64,000 bases of DNA from UBA2336 sp049306095 (GCA_049306095.1 JBAQPU010000059.1:47379-111378); one strand, 5' to 3'; counted from the stretch's first letter, positions 49,246 to 58,988 are shown. Numbers and translations: made by a program. The notes: generated by a model from the sequence alone, not told the origin.

Positions 49246-50653
49246 CAACGAATTAGATAATTTATTTAAAGAAGCTGCGGAAGGGTTTAACACACCCCAT
49301 GATCCATCTGCCTGGAAGCAGATGGCCAAAAAGCTGGATGCTGCCGGTAACAATGCTGGTTTCTGGAATTGGAAAACTATTTCTATGCTGACGGCAGTGG
49401 GCATAACAGCAGGATTGGTTTGGTACCTGTCTGTTTCAAATTCAGGTACCGGCATGAGTGAAGCCGCAAATGTTAAAACTGACAATTCTGGTCAGGATGT
49501 TAAACCTGAAATTGGTCAATCAGAGACGGATGATGAGGAGCCTGATCGGGTAACCTTACAAAGAGAAGGCCGGCCTGACCATGATATGCAAATTGATGAG
49601 AATGAGGTAGAGAAAATTAGTGCTCAAAAGATTCAAGGGCTGACATCCAACAATAGGAAAGAAGCACAAACCAAAGAAGTGTCATCCGCTGTATCCTTCA
49701 AGGCCAACGTGGAAAATCAGTCAAAGACTACTGCCAGCATAAGTAAATCGGCTTCTCCCCATGAAACTACACCCGAAACTTCAAACGGAAGGTTGAAGCG
49801 TGAAGGATCAGCAGAGGATTCAACTACTGCTTTAGTAAATGGGGTAGAACAAAGTAGTGTACGGCTCTCAACTGATCCAACGGCAACATATCTTCCGGAT
49901 GCTAAAAATGAATCGGCCACGATTCAAAAGAGATCAATGGATGAACCTGATTCTTTGATCAAAAAAGAAGAAAAAGAAGTAAGTATCCTAAATACCGATA
50001 GTGCTTCGCTGAAGCAAAACGTAGAGAAAGTTTCAGATGAGAAAAAGCATGTCAACCGTTTTATTTCAGTCAAGGCAATAGCGGGGGTAGATTTATCGTC
50101 TATTAAGTTTTTTACGTTAGACGATCCGGGGTTTAACTATGGTTTATTGGTAGGATACTCATTTAATGACCGGTGGTCGGTATACTCCGGTGCAGTTTCT
50201 TCCAGGAAAATCTATACTAGCAACGATATTGAGGAGGCGTACACGAATTCTTCTGGTTACGATTATCCTATTAATCAATTGGATGGTGATTGTCGTGTAT
50301 TGGATATTCCGTTGAATATTTACTACACGTTTTTCCCTGCGCGGTCTTTCTCTGTTCGTGCCGGTTTGGGTTTCTCGTCATACATCATGCTGAGCGAAGA
50401 CTACGTGTATTATGTGGATAATCCATATGGGTCAGATGTATATTATCAAAGTATTTCACGTGAAAACAATGAGTGGTTTAAAATCCTGAATGTATCCGTT
50501 GTGTTGCAAAAAAGGTTGAACGAGAAGTTCAGTCTTGAGCTTGAACCGTACTTAAAAGCCCCCCTGGCCGGTGTGGGTGAGGGCGAGGTTTCACTGGTCA
50601 GTCTGGGGGCTTTTTTTAATGTGCGGTACGATATTCCATTACATAAAAAATAG
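49238..50653 (+). CDS. Sigma partner with inner-membrane helix and outer-membrane barrel
   Basis: A 471-residue protein with four parts. Residues 1-42 are cytoplasmic (NELDNLFKEAAEGFNTPHDPSAWKQMAKKL). Residues 46-66 form a membrane helix. Residues 70-270 are a long polar linker rich in Ser, Lys, Glu and Thr. From about residue 275 (SVKAIAGVDLSSIKFF) to the end (FNVRYDIPLHKK) it is an outer-membrane beta-barrel-like domain. This layout would join the cytoplasm to the outer membrane in one chain. It is probably the anti-sigma factor or regulator for the coupled sigma factor. Confidence 0.75.
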   Translation: MSDNELDNLFKEAAEGFNTPHDPSAWKQMAKKLDAAGNNAGFWNWKTISMLTAVGITAGLVWYLSVSNSGTGMSEAANVKTDNSGQDVKPEIGQSETDDEEPDRVTLQREGRPDHDMQIDENEVEKISAQKIQGLTSNNRKEAQTKEVSSAVSFKANVENQSKTTASISKSASPHETTPETSNGRLKREGSAEDSTTALVNGVEQSSVRLSTDPTATYLPDAKNESATIQKRSMDEPDSLIKKEEKEVSILNTDSASLKQNVEKVSDEKKHVNRFISVKAIAGVDLSSIKFFTLDDPGFNYGLLVGYSFNDRWSVYSGAVSSRKIYTSNDIEEAYTNSSGYDYPINQLDGDCRVLDIPLNIYYTFFPARSFSVRAGLGFSSYIMLSEDYVYYVDNPYGSDVYYQSISRENNEWFKILNVSVVLQKRLNEKFSLELEPYLKAPLAGVGEGEVSLVSLGAFFNVRYDIPLHKK

Positions 50654-50660
50654 ACTTGCT

Positions 50661-51473
50661 ATGAATAAATTTTTTAGACTCTCTTTTGTGTTGGTTTGTA
50701 TGGGCTCGGCCTTTTTTTCGGGATGTTCAAGTGGTGATGAACCGAAACCTTTCGATTGCAGCAAAAGCGATCTTGATCTTTCGGAGGTGAGTAGCAGTGG
50801 TATTACAAATTGCGCTTTGCCTGATGGCGAAATTGAGGTGTTGGCTACTGGTGGTAAAGAACCTTACAGCTATAAGATAGGAGGTGAAAATTTTAAAAAT
50901 AATCCGGTGTTTCAAAACCTGCTCGCTGGAACGTATTCCGTAACTGTAAAAGACAAGAATGGTTGTGAGAAAACGCTATCCGGCATTGTTGTTGAAAACA
51001 GCGCTTCTACTTTGGATGCCAACGTTGAAAGTTCAGTCGGTGATTCAGAGTGCAATTCAAATAATGGAGAATTTTCAATCTCGGCTACCGGTGGAACGGG
51101 GCCTTATGAATTTAAGCTTGGCAGTACAGTACAGACTACTAACCCGTCCACCTTTTCGAATCTAAGTTGGGGCGAGTATAATGTAACGGTTAAAGATGCG
51201 GAGGGCTGCAGCGTGATTATTCCGGCATTGGTTGAAAACGGGACAGGTATCGATTATGATAACGATATGCTTCCACTTTTCCAGTCGAAGTGCAATAACT
51301 CAGGATGTCACCCGGCAAATGGAAATTGGTTTGATTACAATACAGCCAAGAGCAGAGCAGCGGAGATAAAAGCAAGAACTGCAAGCGGAGATATGCCAAG
51401 GACCGGTTCTTTAACAACACAGCAAAAGGCTGACATCGCCTGTTGGGTTGATAATGGAGCGCCTAAAAACTAA
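50661..51473 (+). CDS. SprB-repeat lipoprotein with C-terminal cytochrome c-like motif
   Basis: A 270-residue lipoprotein (lipobox ending FFSGC, Cys20). Two SprB-type repeats follow: ITNCALPDGEIEVLATGGKEPYSY... and SVGDSECNSNNGEFSISATGGTGPYEF, each ending GxYxVTVKDxxGC. The last 60 residues carry KCNNSGCHP, a C-x4-CH variant of the haem-binding CxxCH, and a late Met that could be an axial ligand. ATG at 50661. It is first of three genes (with YceI and DUF5777) on this strand. Confidence 0.8.
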   Translation: MNKFFRLSFVLVCMGSAFFSGCSSGDEPKPFDCSKSDLDLSEVSSSGITNCALPDGEIEVLATGGKEPYSYKIGGENFKNNPVFQNLLAGTYSVTVKDKNGCEKTLSGIVVENSASTLDANVESSVGDSECNSNNGEFSISATGGTGPYEFKLGSTVQTTNPSTFSNLSWGEYNVTVKDAEGCSVIIPALVENGTGIDYDNDMLPLFQSKCNNSGCHPANGNWFDYNTAKSRAAEIKARTASGDMPRTGSLTTQQKADIACWVDNGAPKN

Positions 51474-51491
51474 TCCCGGCACATTCGTACA

Positions 51492-52034
51492 ATGGTTATG
51501 AAACCATTCCTGCTTTGGTTGTTGCTTTTGGTGTTAACCTTTCCGGTTACAGGTCAGAAGTATGTTTTAGAGAAAAGCGCAATCACTTTCTTTTCAGATG
51601 CGGTTATTGAAGATATCACGGCTACCAATCGAAAAGCCGGAAGCATACTGAATATGCAGACATTCGAAATCGTGTTCTCTGTTCCGATAAACGAGTTTCA
51701 GTTTAGAAAAAAATTGATGCAGGAACACTTTAATGAGAAGTATCTGGAAACAGAGAAGTTTCCGAAATCAACATTTTCAGGAACAATCACCGGATTAAAC
51801 CTAACAGTTCAAGGCGTTCAATCGGTGAGTGCTTCGGGTAAGTTAACTATTCACGGAGTGACCACCCCTGTTGTTATACCGGGCACAGCTGAAGTTCAGG
51901 CAGGTAAATTATTTCTCAAGTCAACATTTATTATCAAGCTAGCTGATTACAACATTACAATACCCCAACTGATGTGGCAGAATATAGCCGAACAAGTTGA
52001 GGTTACGGTTGATTTCACCTACAAACCCCAATAG
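51492..52034 (+). CDS. YceI family protein
   Basis: A 180-residue secreted protein (signal ending FPVTGQ) with a YceI lipocalin-like barrel: KYVLEKSAITFFSDAVIEDITATN, HFNEKYLETEKFPKSTFSGTITG and GKLTIHGVTTPVVIPG. YceI proteins bind isoprenoids or other lipids in the periplasm. 18 bp after the SprB lipoprotein and 1 bp before the DUF5777 gene. Confidence 0.88.
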   Translation: MVMKPFLLWLLLLVLTFPVTGQKYVLEKSAITFFSDAVIEDITATNRKAGSILNMQTFEIVFSVPINEFQFRKKLMQEHFNEKYLETEKFPKSTFSGTITGLNLTVQGVQSVSASGKLTIHGVTTPVVIPGTAEVQAGKLFLKSTFIIKLADYNITIPQLMWQNIAEQVEVTVDFTYKPQ

Positions 52035-52035
52035 A

Positions 52036-52917
52036 ATGAAAGTATTCCCATTTTTTTTCTTTCTACTGCTAACCGCTCTATCAGTAAAAGGGCAAGATGA
52101 CTTGTTAAAGGAATTGAACAAGCAGGACTCTTTACACACGGAGTATGCGTATGCTACCTTCAACGGAACCCGGGTGGTTAACGGGCAATCGGTGGAGACT
52201 AAAAGAGGGGGAGAGCTGGAATTCATTTTTTCTCATCGCTTTGGCCGTATCAATGAAGGTTCCTATACGTTATGGGGATTGGATGAAGCTTATGTGCGCC
52301 TGGGTTTAGAGTATGGAATTACAGATCGGCTGGGCATTAGTGTAGGCAGAACGTCTGTTGATAAGACCTTCGATGGTTTCGTTCGCTATAAAGTTTTAAG
52401 GCAGTCGAAAGGAGAGAAGTCATTTCCTTTCACCATGACTGCCCTGGCCAATATTTACTACAAGTCATCGCCTTCAAAGGAAGATGCTCCTGAATACAAT
52501 GCACAAGATCGGATGGCCTATGGAGTTCAGGCAGTACTGGCCAGAAAGTTTTCAACGAAGTTTTCATTTCAAGTAAACCCTGTATTTATTCACCGGAATA
52601 CCGTTGATCCTGCCGTTGAGAATAATGATGATGTTGCCCTTGGGTTTGCCACCCGCTATAAAATAACCCGCAGCATTGCCCTCACCGGAGAGTATTTCCT
52701 CAGACTAAATGAAACAGAAAACTCGCCCTATTATGATGCCATCGGCTTTGGTATTGATATTGAGACAGGTGGCCATGTTTTTCAACTGATCTTTACCAAT
52801 TCACGCGGAATGTTTGAGCGTGCCGTGGTTGCCGAAACGGAAGGCGATTTTTTTGACGGAGATATTCATTTTGGATTTAATATTTCCCGCACTTTTCAAT
52901 TAGCAAGAAAAAAATAA
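52036..52917 (+). CDS. DUF5777 family beta-barrel protein
   Basis: A 293-residue exported protein: signal peptide ending SVKGQ, then an outer-membrane barrel of the DUF5777 type (YAYATFNGTRVVNGQSVETKRGGELEFIFSHRFG), ending FGFNISRTFQLARKK. Function unknown. ATG at 52036. It follows YceI without a gap; the set lipoprotein-YceI-DUF5777 recurs in Bacteroidota from memory. Confidence 0.85.
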   Translation: MKVFPFFFFLLLTALSVKGQDDLLKELNKQDSLHTEYAYATFNGTRVVNGQSVETKRGGELEFIFSHRFGRINEGSYTLWGLDEAYVRLGLEYGITDRLGISVGRTSVDKTFDGFVRYKVLRQSKGEKSFPFTMTALANIYYKSSPSKEDAPEYNAQDRMAYGVQAVLARKFSTKFSFQVNPVFIHRNTVDPAVENNDDVALGFATRYKITRSIALTGEYFLRLNETENSPYYDAIGFGIDIETGGHVFQLIFTNSRGMFERAVVAETEGDFFDGDIHFGFNISRTFQLARKK

Positions 52918-52942
52918 TCTTTAGCATCTTATTGCTGAAGAA

Positions 52943-54316
52943 TTGTTAATTGCTTCGATCATTCTCTATCTCCTGCTAACCATTTTGGTTGGTTTTTGGG
53001 CATCCCGAAAAGTTAAATCATCAGGAGATTATTTGCTGGCTGGCCGAAGCCTGCCAATCATGTTGAGTTCAGCAGCCCTCTTTGCCACGTGGTTTGGTTC
53101 AGAAACGGTTTTTGGAGCCTCCTCAGAGTTTTTAAAACATGGGCTTTACGGAGTTATTGAAGATCCATTTGGGGCAGCGCTTTGTCTGCTCTTGTTTGGC
53201 GCCTTCTTCGCGCGCAAACTTTACGGGATGAACTTGCTTACCCTTGGCGATTTTTTTAAGGTACGTTATGGGAGACGGACCGAGCTCATCGCCAGCATTT
53301 GCCTTGCGCCACCGTATGTTGGTTACATCGCAGCTCAACTGGTGGCCATGGGGCTGATCATGAATGTTGTAACCGGGGTTGATGTTTGGATCGGGGTGGT
53401 AATCAGTTCTGTTGTGGTTACCCTCTACACTTACATTGGTGGCATGTGGGCCATCTCCATCACCGATTTTTTTCAAAGCATTATTATCATTATTGGTTTA
53501 TTGGTGTTAGCAATCATACTGGCAGAGAAATCGGGGGGTGTATTTGCCGTGCTGGCTGAAGTTCCAAAAGAGAATTTTCGTTTTTTTCCGGCCCCTGAGT
53601 TTAAGGAGATTGTAATCTACCTTGCCGCGTGGTCGGTATTGGGTTTGGGCTCTATTCCTTCCCAGGATGTTTTTCAACGGACGATGTCATCGGGATCCGC
53701 TAAAACGGCTATGCAATCGTGTTACATTGCTGCCGGCCTGTACCTTACTATTGCTATGCTTCCACTGTTTATTAGTTTGTGCACAAAACATTTGTACCCG
53801 GATCAGGTTTTCAGTGACACCCAGCTAACCTTGCCTAATATGGTATTAGCACACACCAGTCTGCCCATTCAAATTTTATTTTTTGGGTCATTGCTATCAG
53901 CCATTATGAGTACTACCAGTTCTGCCATACTGGCTCCTGCTTCTATTTTTTCTGAAAATTTTATAAAGCCTGTTTGGGGAAATCAGTTCACCGATAAACA
54001 ATTTTTGGTGCTAACAAAAGTATCGGTGTTGGTCTTTAGTGCAATGGGTACAGTAGTGGCCTGCTTACGTTCTAATATTTATGAGTTGGTGGGGGAGTCT
54101 TCAATAATCAGTTTGGTTTCGTTGTTCATTCCGCTCACGTTAGGAATCTATTGGAAAAGGGCAAACAGCGCAGGGGCACTTTTGTCGATGATATTGGGTA
54201 TACTTGCCTGGTTAATTTGGGAACAAACCGAAAGTGACTGGCCTGCTTTGGTACCAGGACTAATGGTGGGAATGGTGGCGATGGTGGCTGGAAGTTTATG
54301 GTGGAAAGATAAATGA
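52943..54316 (+). CDS. Sodium:solute symporter (SSS) family
   Basis: A 457-residue polytopic protein of about 12-13 segments. SSS features include SSGDYLLAGRSLPIMLSSAALFATWFGSETVFGASSEF near residue 25 and the SLLSAIMSTTSSAILAPASIF signature near residue 318. Imports a solute (for instance proline, sugars or short acids) with sodium; substrate not evident. The only workable start is TTG at 52943, since the first ATG lies inside the first conserved region. Confidence 0.88.
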   Translation: MLIASIILYLLLTILVGFWASRKVKSSGDYLLAGRSLPIMLSSAALFATWFGSETVFGASSEFLKHGLYGVIEDPFGAALCLLLFGAFFARKLYGMNLLTLGDFFKVRYGRRTELIASICLAPPYVGYIAAQLVAMGLIMNVVTGVDVWIGVVISSVVVTLYTYIGGMWAISITDFFQSIIIIIGLLVLAIILAEKSGGVFAVLAEVPKENFRFFPAPEFKEIVIYLAAWSVLGLGSIPSQDVFQRTMSSGSAKTAMQSCYIAAGLYLTIAMLPLFISLCTKHLYPDQVFSDTQLTLPNMVLAHTSLPIQILFFGSLLSAIMSTTSSAILAPASIFSENFIKPVWGNQFTDKQFLVLTKVSVLVFSAMGTVVACLRSNIYELVGESSIISLVSLFIPLTLGIYWKRANSAGALLSMILGILAWLIWEQTESDWPALVPGLMVGMVAMVAGSLWWKDK

Positions 54317-54323
54317 ATAGAAA

Positions 54324-54746
54324 ATGATTAAGATTGAAATAAGCCGCATCGATCAGGACTTTAACATGGAAGCCGTGAATGAAACAGGCAACAAGATATC
54401 CATGGATGCCGGCCCGAATGATGGTGGTCATGAATTGGGCATGCGGCCTATGCAGCTTTTGTTGGCAGCGTTTGGAGGCTGCAGCGCTATTGATGTCATT
54501 GGAATTTTACGAAAACAGCGTGAACCGCTTGATGATTTGAAAATTACCGTAACCGGTGAACGTGAAGCGGGAGCGGTGCCCTCTCTTTACAAAGAGGTAC
54601 ATGCACATTTTCGATTGTTCGGAAATATCAATCACGAGAAAGCAGGGAAAGCCGTTAGCCTTTCAGTGGACAAGTATTGTTCAGTCGCCAAAACCCTGGA
54701 AAAGACTGCCCGGGTTACCTATAGTTTTGAAGTTATTCATCCGTAA
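54324..54746 (+). CDS. OsmC family peroxide reductase
   Basis: A 140-residue OsmC/Ohr-fold protein with the two redox cysteines Cys53 (FGGCSAIDV) and Cys119 (DKYCSVAKTL). OsmC proteins reduce organic hydroperoxides as dimers. 8 bp after the symporter and 19 bp before metZ; these three probably share a transcript. Confidence 0.9.
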   Translation: MIKIEISRIDQDFNMEAVNETGNKISMDAGPNDGGHELGMRPMQLLLAAFGGCSAIDVIGILRKQREPLDDLKITVTGEREAGAVPSLYKEVHAHFRLFGNINHEKAGKAVSLSVDKYCSVAKTLEKTARVTYSFEVIHP

Positions 54747-54764
54747 TCAACGCATTTTTATTTT

Positions 54765-55940
54765 ATGAAATCAGACAGCTTTGAAACCAATGCCGTTCGC
54801 ACGCAGCAAGAGCGTTCCGGAAATCGTGAACACTCGGTTCCATTATACCTTACCTCCAGCTTCGTTTTCGATAGTGCGGAACAAGCCCGGGCTATGTTTG
54901 CCGATGAAATACCGGGCAACATCTACAGCCGATATTCGAATCCTAATACGAATGAATTCATTGAGAAGCTTTGTAAGATGGAAGGCACCGAGGATGGCAT
55001 TGCAACAGCTTCGGGCATGGCTGCCATGTGGTCGAGCATGACCGCCTTGTTGAAGTCTGGTGATCATGTGTTGGCTTGCCGTTCGGTATTTGGTTCAACG
55101 CATCAGATATTGAATACCATTTATCCGAAATTTAATATTTCGCATACCTATGCCGATATCAGTGAACCGGAAACCTGGGAAGCTAAAATTCAACCGAATA
55201 CCCGGATGATTTTTGTAGAGACACCTTCTAACCCTGCCCTTGATATTCTTGACTTGGAGTGGCTAGGAAAGTTGGCGAAGAAGCGTAATCTTATTCTGAA
55301 TGTCGATAATTGTTTTGCGACACCCTATTTACAAACACCCGCTAAATGGGGAGCTCATATCATCACCCATTCGGCCACCAAGTTTATGGATGGGCAGGGA
55401 AGGGTGATTGGTGGAGCCATTCTGGGAACGAAGGAGTTGATTAAAGAGATTCGATTCTTCACCCGTCATACAGGGCCATCAATGTCTCCCTTTAATGCGT
55501 GGGTGTTATCGAAAAGTCTGGAAACCCTGGCGGTGAGAATGGAACGCCATTGCCAGAATGCCCTTGCGTTGGCAGAATATTTAGAGAAAAATGAATCGGT
55601 ATTGAAAGTTAAATACCCTTTTCTTCCATCGCACCCACAACATGCTCTTGCTAAAAAGCAGATGAGGCTTGGAGGCGGAATTGTTACCTTCGAAATCAAA
55701 GGTGGGCTAGATCAGGGAAGGAGATTCCTGAATTCGTTGAAGATGATTTCGCACACACCCAATTTGGGTGATGCAAGAACGATAGCGATCCATCCGGCTT
55801 CCACCACGCATTCCAAGCTGACAGAGGAAGAACGCAATGCCGTTGGTATTACAACCGGCTTAATTCGAATATCTGTCGGCCTGGAAGATGTAAAGGATAT
55901 TATTGCCGATGTTGAGCAGGCTATTCAGGCGAGTCGATAA
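54765..55940 (+). CDS. metZ: Trans-sulfuration PLP enzyme, O-succinylhomoserine sulfhydrylase-like
   Basis: A 391-residue Cys/Met metabolism PLP enzyme: YSRYSNPNTNEFIEKLCKMEG, ASGMAAMWSS, HSATKFMDGQGRVIGG (Lys in HSATK), and PASTTHSKLTEEER. FETNAVRTQQERSGNREHSVPLYLTSSF fits the MetZ subgroup that uses sulfide and O-succinylhomoserine. Cystathionine synthase or lyase specificity cannot be fully excluded. Confidence 0.88.
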   Translation: MKSDSFETNAVRTQQERSGNREHSVPLYLTSSFVFDSAEQARAMFADEIPGNIYSRYSNPNTNEFIEKLCKMEGTEDGIATASGMAAMWSSMTALLKSGDHVLACRSVFGSTHQILNTIYPKFNISHTYADISEPETWEAKIQPNTRMIFVETPSNPALDILDLEWLGKLAKKRNLILNVDNCFATPYLQTPAKWGAHIITHSATKFMDGQGRVIGGAILGTKELIKEIRFFTRHTGPSMSPFNAWVLSKSLETLAVRMERHCQNALALAEYLEKNESVLKVKYPFLPSHPQHALAKKQMRLGGGIVTFEIKGGLDQGRRFLNSLKMISHTPNLGDARTIAIHPASTTHSKLTEEERNAVGITTGLIRISVGLEDVKDIIADVEQAIQASR

Positions 55941-56024
55941 GTTTTTTACATCGTAGTGAACCCTGGCCGTAGCCTGCGATGCTTACTGAAGCCGTAAATA
56001 TTTTTGAGATGGCTTCTAACTGGA

Positions 56025-57680
56025 TTATTTTCCTGTGTTTACAGAGTCTGCTGTTGTTGAAACCCACGGCACCAATGCCGATGGGTAGTAGTCAATCTGT
56101 AAAGCTTTTAATCTTTCCTGATGCTTCCCAAGGCGAACCTTGTATTCATCCCAACTCCTGACTGATGGGGGAGACCAACCAATTTCAGCATACCCGATCA
56201 GGCGAGGAAACACCATGTACTCAATCTCATCCATGTTTGTTACGGTCTCTGTCCAAAGGGGTGCTTCTATCCCTAGAATATGTTCCCGTTCAACTCCGCT
56301 AATGAAGGTTGAAGGATCCCATTGGTAGGCGCTGTCTACTTCAATATATCCAGCCCAATGAAGTCCGAGTTTGGTAGTGGAATCATACTGCATATCCAGG
56401 TAACTCTTTTTCGCTGGCGACATAATAATTTTGCTTCCTTTCTCCGCAGCCAGGTGCGCGTACTTTGATGAGTGCCAATGCTGTGCTACCACGGTGGAGT
56501 CAATGTCGGCTTGTGCAATTTCTTCCCAGCCAACCATCTTCTTTCCATTCGACTCTACAATGCTTTTAAATTTATTAATGAAGATGATGTAATCTTCCTT
56601 TTTAGTAACATGTGCTTCATCACCGCCAATATGCAGGTAAGGGCCCGGAGTAATCGCTGCCAATTCGCGCAATACATCGTTCACAAACCGGAAGGTCGCT
56701 TCTTTTTCCAATCGTAAGGTACTCCAACCGACATCCGTACCGGTGTACAGTGCTGTTGGTAAATCGCTTTGCTTACCGAGATCAGCTTTTTGCGATACGT
56801 CTACTTTAACGGCCCCCTCTAACGGCACAATGGTGCCTCCGTTCAACTCTCCATACGATGCTAAGGCCGCATTGATGTGACCGGGTAAATCAATTTCGGG
56901 TATAATGGTTACGAAACGCTCCTGCGCATAGTTCACAATATCCTTGTATTGTTCCTGCGTATAATACCCCCCTTGTCCTCCGCCAACTTCTGTACTGCCT
57001 CCGTGTGTAGCAAGCTTTGGCCACGACTTGATTTCAATACGCCATCCCTGGTCATCACTCAGGTGCAGGTGTAACACATTCATTTTATAGGTACTGATCA
57101 GATCGATATAGCGTTTCACATCGTCAACACTAAAAAAATGGCGGGCAACATCCAGCATCGAACCACGCCAGGTATACATTGGATAATCCCGGATGGTGCC
57201 GGTGGAGATTTCCCAGGGGCCATTTGTAGCCGAGGAAGCCTCAATGTTGGTTGGAAGCAGTTGTCGAATGGTTTGAATCCCATAAAAAATTCCGGCTGGC
57301 TTACGAGCCGTTACTTTTACTAAATCTTCGGTGATGGTAAGCTGGTAGCCTTCATCTTTCAGTTCGATTTCGTTATCATTTAGTGACAGATAAATATTTC
57401 CGGATGAAGGTTCAGTCCCTGTTGCGGTCACCTTTGTGTTGAAACCGGTAGCGCTGTTGAGTTTGTTAGCCAGGTATTGTGCAAGTTGTTGAAGATCTGG
57501 CGAATTTTCGTGGTAGTAAATTACTGACTCATCAGTAAGCTCAAATACCCCACCGGATGCCGTAATCAAGACGGGCTTTGGGATAAGATTTTCAGTGGTG
57601 AGATTGGTGGGTTTATGGTCTTTTTTACATGCCGCCAGACTGGTGATCAATACAAGAGGAAACAGAAAACTTACTTTCAT
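56025..57680 (-). CDS. GH20 beta-N-acetylhexosaminidase lipoprotein
   Basis: A 551-residue lipoprotein (lipobox ending SLAAC, Cys18). The GH20b domain is at residues 30-150 and the catalytic barrel follows: GTIRDYPMYTWRGSMLDVARHFFS, HLHLSDDQGWRIEI, and the Asp-Glu pair in HIGGDEAH near residue 335. Removes terminal GlcNAc or GalNAc from chitin or peptidoglycan-derived oligomers. Convergent with metZ. Confidence 0.93.
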   Translation of the reverse strand: MKVSFLFPLVLITSLAACKKDHKPTNLTTENLIPKPVLITASGGVFELTDESVIYYHENSPDLQQLAQYLANKLNSATGFNTKVTATGTEPSSGNIYLSLNDNEIELKDEGYQLTITEDLVKVTARKPAGIFYGIQTIRQLLPTNIEASSATNGPWEISTGTIRDYPMYTWRGSMLDVARHFFSVDDVKRYIDLISTYKMNVLHLHLSDDQGWRIEIKSWPKLATHGGSTEVGGGQGGYYTQEQYKDIVNYAQERFVTIIPEIDLPGHINAALASYGELNGGTIVPLEGAVKVDVSQKADLGKQSDLPTALYTGTDVGWSTLRLEKEATFRFVNDVLRELAAITPGPYLHIGGDEAHVTKKEDYIIFINKFKSIVESNGKKMVGWEEIAQADIDSTVVAQHWHSSKYAHLAAEKGSKIIMSPAKKSYLDMQYDSTTKLGLHWAGYIEVDSAYQWDPSTFISGVEREHILGIEAPLWTETVTNMDEIEYMVFPRLIGYAEIGWSPPSVRSWDEYKVRLGKHQERLKALQIDYYPSALVPWVSTTADSVNTGK

Positions 57681-57807
57681 AAATGCTTCTAAATTACAAG
57701 AACCTAAACTAAAATTTTGAAATCATGGTACACGACCTGACTACCGTTGTGTCTGAGGTAACACAAAGCAAAATATTTCTAAGAGGTATGATCAGCGCAT
57801 TACTGAC

Positions 57808-58944
57808 TTAATAGGTCGGCATCGAAGGGTCAATTTCCTTCGCCCATGCTGTAACCCCGCCTTTCAAATTGTAAAGATTTGTAAAGCCGTGATTTTTTTC
57901 CAGCCATTGAACCATGTCTCCGCTTCGTTTGCCGCTGCGGCAGTGTACCACTACCTGTTTGCTCTTTGATATTTTATCAACATTGTGAGGGATTTCTGCC
58001 TGAGGGATTAATTCACCCTCCAGGTTACAAATGTCATACTCATGAGGCTCCCGAACATCGATTAATTGAAAATCGGCTCCGTTTTGCTTGAGCTGTTGAA
58101 GCTCCTGGACAGTTATTTCTTTCATGTTCAAAGATTTATTTTTCTTTTCGTTAATGCCACAAAAATCCTCATAATCGATTAATTTTTTTATCGCGTTCCG
58201 CGAATTTCGGTTTTGAATACCGATCCGCGATATTTCCATCGTTAAACTATCAATAATAAGCAGGGTATTGGCTAAGGGTTCGCCTTTATTGGTTATTATC
58301 TTAATTACTTCATTCGCCTGGATGGCTCCAATGATACCCGGGAGAACACCCAACACACCGGCCTGCTCACAGTTCGGAACCGAGCCATCGGTAGGGGGTG
58401 CCGGAAATAAGTCGCGATAGTTGGTGCAGTAGTCATCTCCTTGTTTCAGGTTAAAGACGGCAACCTGTCCTTCGTACTCCAGCACTGATCCGTACACCAG
58501 GGGTTTGTTAAAAAGCACACAGGCATCGTTTAGTAAATACCGCGTTGGAAAGTTGTCGGTACCATCAAGAACGATGTCGTATGCTTGAATAATATCTGCG
58601 GTATTTATTGAGGTAATCTTAACCGGGTATGCCTGAAGTTGAACAAGAGGATTTAGCTCGCTTAATTTTAGCCGGGCAGTTTCAGCCTTATTTTTCCCTA
58701 CATCATTTGTGGTGTACAGGACCTGCCGGTGAAGATTGGTCTCCTGAATCATATCGAGGTCAACGATTCCAATAGTTCCAACACCGGCTGCTGCCAGGTA
58801 AAGAAGGGCCGGGCAACCAAGACCTCCGGCACCCACCACCAAAACCTTTGCGTTTTTCAACTTTTGCTGACCCGAATAGCCGAATTCTTTCAGAATCAGT
58901 TGGCGATTGTACCGGAGTAATTCTTCATGCGATAGTGCGGCCAC
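57808..58944 (-). CDS. MoeB/ThiF-type adenylyltransferase fused to rhodanese
   Basis: A 378-residue protein. Residues 1-245 are an E1-like domain: LRYNRQLILKEFG, GAGGLGCPALLYLAAAGVG (ATP loop), DGTDNFPTRYLLNDA and the catalytic Cys in PNCEQAGVLGVLPG. Residues 275-378 form a rhodanese domain (LIDVREPHEYDI, active Cys in VHCRSGKRSGD). It would adenylate and thiolate a sulfur-carrier such as MoaD or ThiS. The zinc CxxC pair of MoeB is replaced (TNYRDLF at that place). GTG at 58944 is the start; no moa or thi genes are adjacent. Confidence 0.9.
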   Translation of the reverse strand: MAALSHEELLRYNRQLILKEFGYSGQQKLKNAKVLVVGAGGLGCPALLYLAAAGVGTIGIVDLDMIQETNLHRQVLYTTNDVGKNKAETARLKLSELNPLVQLQAYPVKITSINTADIIQAYDIVLDGTDNFPTRYLLNDACVLFNKPLVYGSVLEYEGQVAVFNLKQGDDYCTNYRDLFPAPPTDGSVPNCEQAGVLGVLPGIIGAIQANEVIKIITNKGEPLANTLLIIDSLTMEISRIGIQNRNSRNAIKKLIDYEDFCGINEKKNKSLNMKEITVQELQQLKQNGADFQLIDVREPHEYDICNLEGELIPQAEIPHNVDKISKSKQVVVHCRSGKRSGDMVQWLEKNHGFTNLYNLKGGVTAWAKEIDPSMPTY

Positions 58945-58988
58945 TTTACAAGATTATGACTAAAATTACTTATAAATAATGAACACAT

